Assembly: GCA_022605955.1 (NCBI GenBank)
Contig: JAKCOZ010000007.1
Span: 14,265,501-14,329,500 of the forward strand
Direction of reading: 5' to 3'
Source of the DNA: Rallus limicola
Lineage: Eukaryota; Chordata; Aves; Gruiformes; Rallidae
DNA length: 64,000 bases
Shown: positions 63,591 to 64,000 of the stretch, piece by piece
Layout of the letters: every line of letters starts with the position of its first letter
Numbering within the stretch: the stretch's first letter is position 1
Notes under the pieces: model-generated
The model's input: the letters and a program-made list of their open reading frames with translations, nothing else
Told to the model about the DNA's origin: nothing
Database searches by the model: none
Translations under genes and position numbers: made by a program

Positions 63591-63669
63591 GTGGATGTTT
63601 TCAAAATCAAAATGGTATACCTTGGCAAGTTGAACCAAGTTCTTGTTGGATTTAAGAGCCTAAAAAAAG
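63591..63669 (+). CDS. LOXHD1-like: Exon 17: PLAT G core strand (diverged)
   Basis: A 79-nt exon after ATATTTCAG and before GTCAGC: 26 codons and one base. Peptide VDVFKIKMVYLGKLNQVLVG then FKSLKKG. Same length and phases as exon 6 of PLAT C. VDxFxIxxVxLGxLxxVLVG is kept, but the HDGxGPG site reads FKSLKKG. The donor GTCAGC is weaker than most in this gene. If it is not used, the frame reads on to TAG at 63723-63725. Confidence 0.85.
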
Positions 63670-63979
63670 GTCAGCAATTTTTTCAGTTAATGTATGGTAG
63701 TAATAATGTAGATCAACAAATTTAGGAGATCCTAGAACTCCAGAAATGTCTTAAATTTAATTTAAAAATAGCAAGCGCTTCTTTAAAAGTTCTAGAAAGT
63801 CTGTTGCTCTTTATTTTCTACCATTTTTGTTGGCCTATAAATGTCAATTATCCAGTTTGGATTTACTAAAATGTGCAAAGGATTCCTAGGAAATGTCATG
63901 ACAATATAAAATGGTAAAATTATATGTGAAAATTTACTATGTATTTATGAGTACAGACAACAATGATTTTGTTTTTCAG
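63670..63979 (+). other. Putative phase-1 intron at window edge
   Basis: From GTCAGC to TTTTGTTTTTCAG. Only valid if the acceptor at 63978-63979 is used; otherwise the intron runs past the window. AT-rich, with nothing else seen. Confidence 0.4.
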
Positions 63980-64000
63980 GAAGCAAAATGACATCATGAT
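63980..64000 (+). CDS. LOXHD1-like: Candidate next exon of PLAT G, with in-frame TGA
   Basis: A good acceptor (TTTTGTTTTTCAG) is followed by bases that, with the G from exon 17, read GSKMTS and then TGA at 63997-63999. The counterpart in PLAT C reads GNGWFLDK. Either this is the protein's C-terminus, a disabling change, a sequence error, or a false acceptor with the true exon beyond 64000. It cannot be settled here. Confidence 0.25.

Larger units (their letters stand above)
1197..63669 (+). other. LOXHD1-like: LOXHD1-like multi-PLAT gene (partial locus, 17 exons in window)
   Basis: Gene-level entry for the exons listed below. Seventeen AG/GT-bounded exons join into one open frame of about 762 codons: tail of PLAT A, complete PLATs B to F, first part of PLAT G. 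PLAT domains are beta-sandwich modules of about 115 residues that bind lipids or membrane proteins. LOXHD1, made entirely of such repeats, is a hair-cell stereocilia protein in mammals. The family match rests on TGD, GDTGKR-like, GHDN/HDG, WFLDK and FPCNRWL-like motifs in the right order. No signal peptide, promoter or polyadenylation region can be assigned, because both gene ends appear to lie outside. Orthologue versus paralogue is undecided. Confidence 0.85.

Noticed and set aside
63670..63725. Read-through of exon 17 to TAG as a terminal exon
   Set aside because: The equal length and phase of the 79-nt PLAT C exon support a splice at 63669. The read-through peptide has no PLAT character. 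Not excluded without transcripts.

Overview
The window is vertebrate, almost certainly avian, genomic DNA. It is AT-rich, has long introns with GT...AG borders, and carries at least nine CR1 non-LTR retrotransposon fragments, several with the ATTCTGTG-type 3' octamer tail typical of bird CR1. No bacterial-style gene, operon, CRISPR array, tRNA or rRNA was seen.

One gene explains all the coding signal I can support. It is a plus-strand gene for a protein made of tandem PLAT (polycystin-1/lipoxygenase/alpha-toxin) domains, of the LOXHD1 type. Seventeen exons (about 2.29 kb, about 762 codons) can be placed from 1197 to 63669. Every junction keeps the reading frame, and no stop falls inside the joined frame up to 63669. 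The exons cover the tail of one PLAT domain (A), five complete domains (B to F) and the first part of a seventh (G). The start and probably the end of the gene lie outside the window. I cannot tell from sequence alone whether this is the LOXHD1 orthologue or a LOXHD1-like paralogue, so I use 'LOXHD1-like'.

Layout: 1-5.7 kb, end of domain A, a 42-nt linker exon and a CR1. 5.7-17.6 kb, domain B, split by an 11.5-kb intron holding a CR1 and a three-layer nest of CR1 elements. 17.6-28.5 kb, a repeat-rich intron with T26, an unclassified GC-richer repeat and two CR1s. 28.5-35.2 kb, domain C over four exons plus a 33-nt linker exon; one of its introns has a second copy of the unclassified repeat and a CR1. 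35.2-48.3 kb, domain D and a plus-strand CR1. 49.6-51.0 kb, domain E. 52.4-55.0 kb, domain F. 60.8 kb to the end, the start of domain G.

Two patterns stand out. The domains alternate between two sequence classes (A, C, E, G against B, D, F), so the duplicated unit looks like a PLAT pair. Domain boundaries always sit at phase-1 introns, and each domain's midpoint intron is phase 0. Sequence quality falls toward the 3' end (D, F and G lose typical PLAT residues). The next candidate exon, at the window edge, runs into TGA, which may be a real C-terminus, a lesion, or the wrong acceptor.
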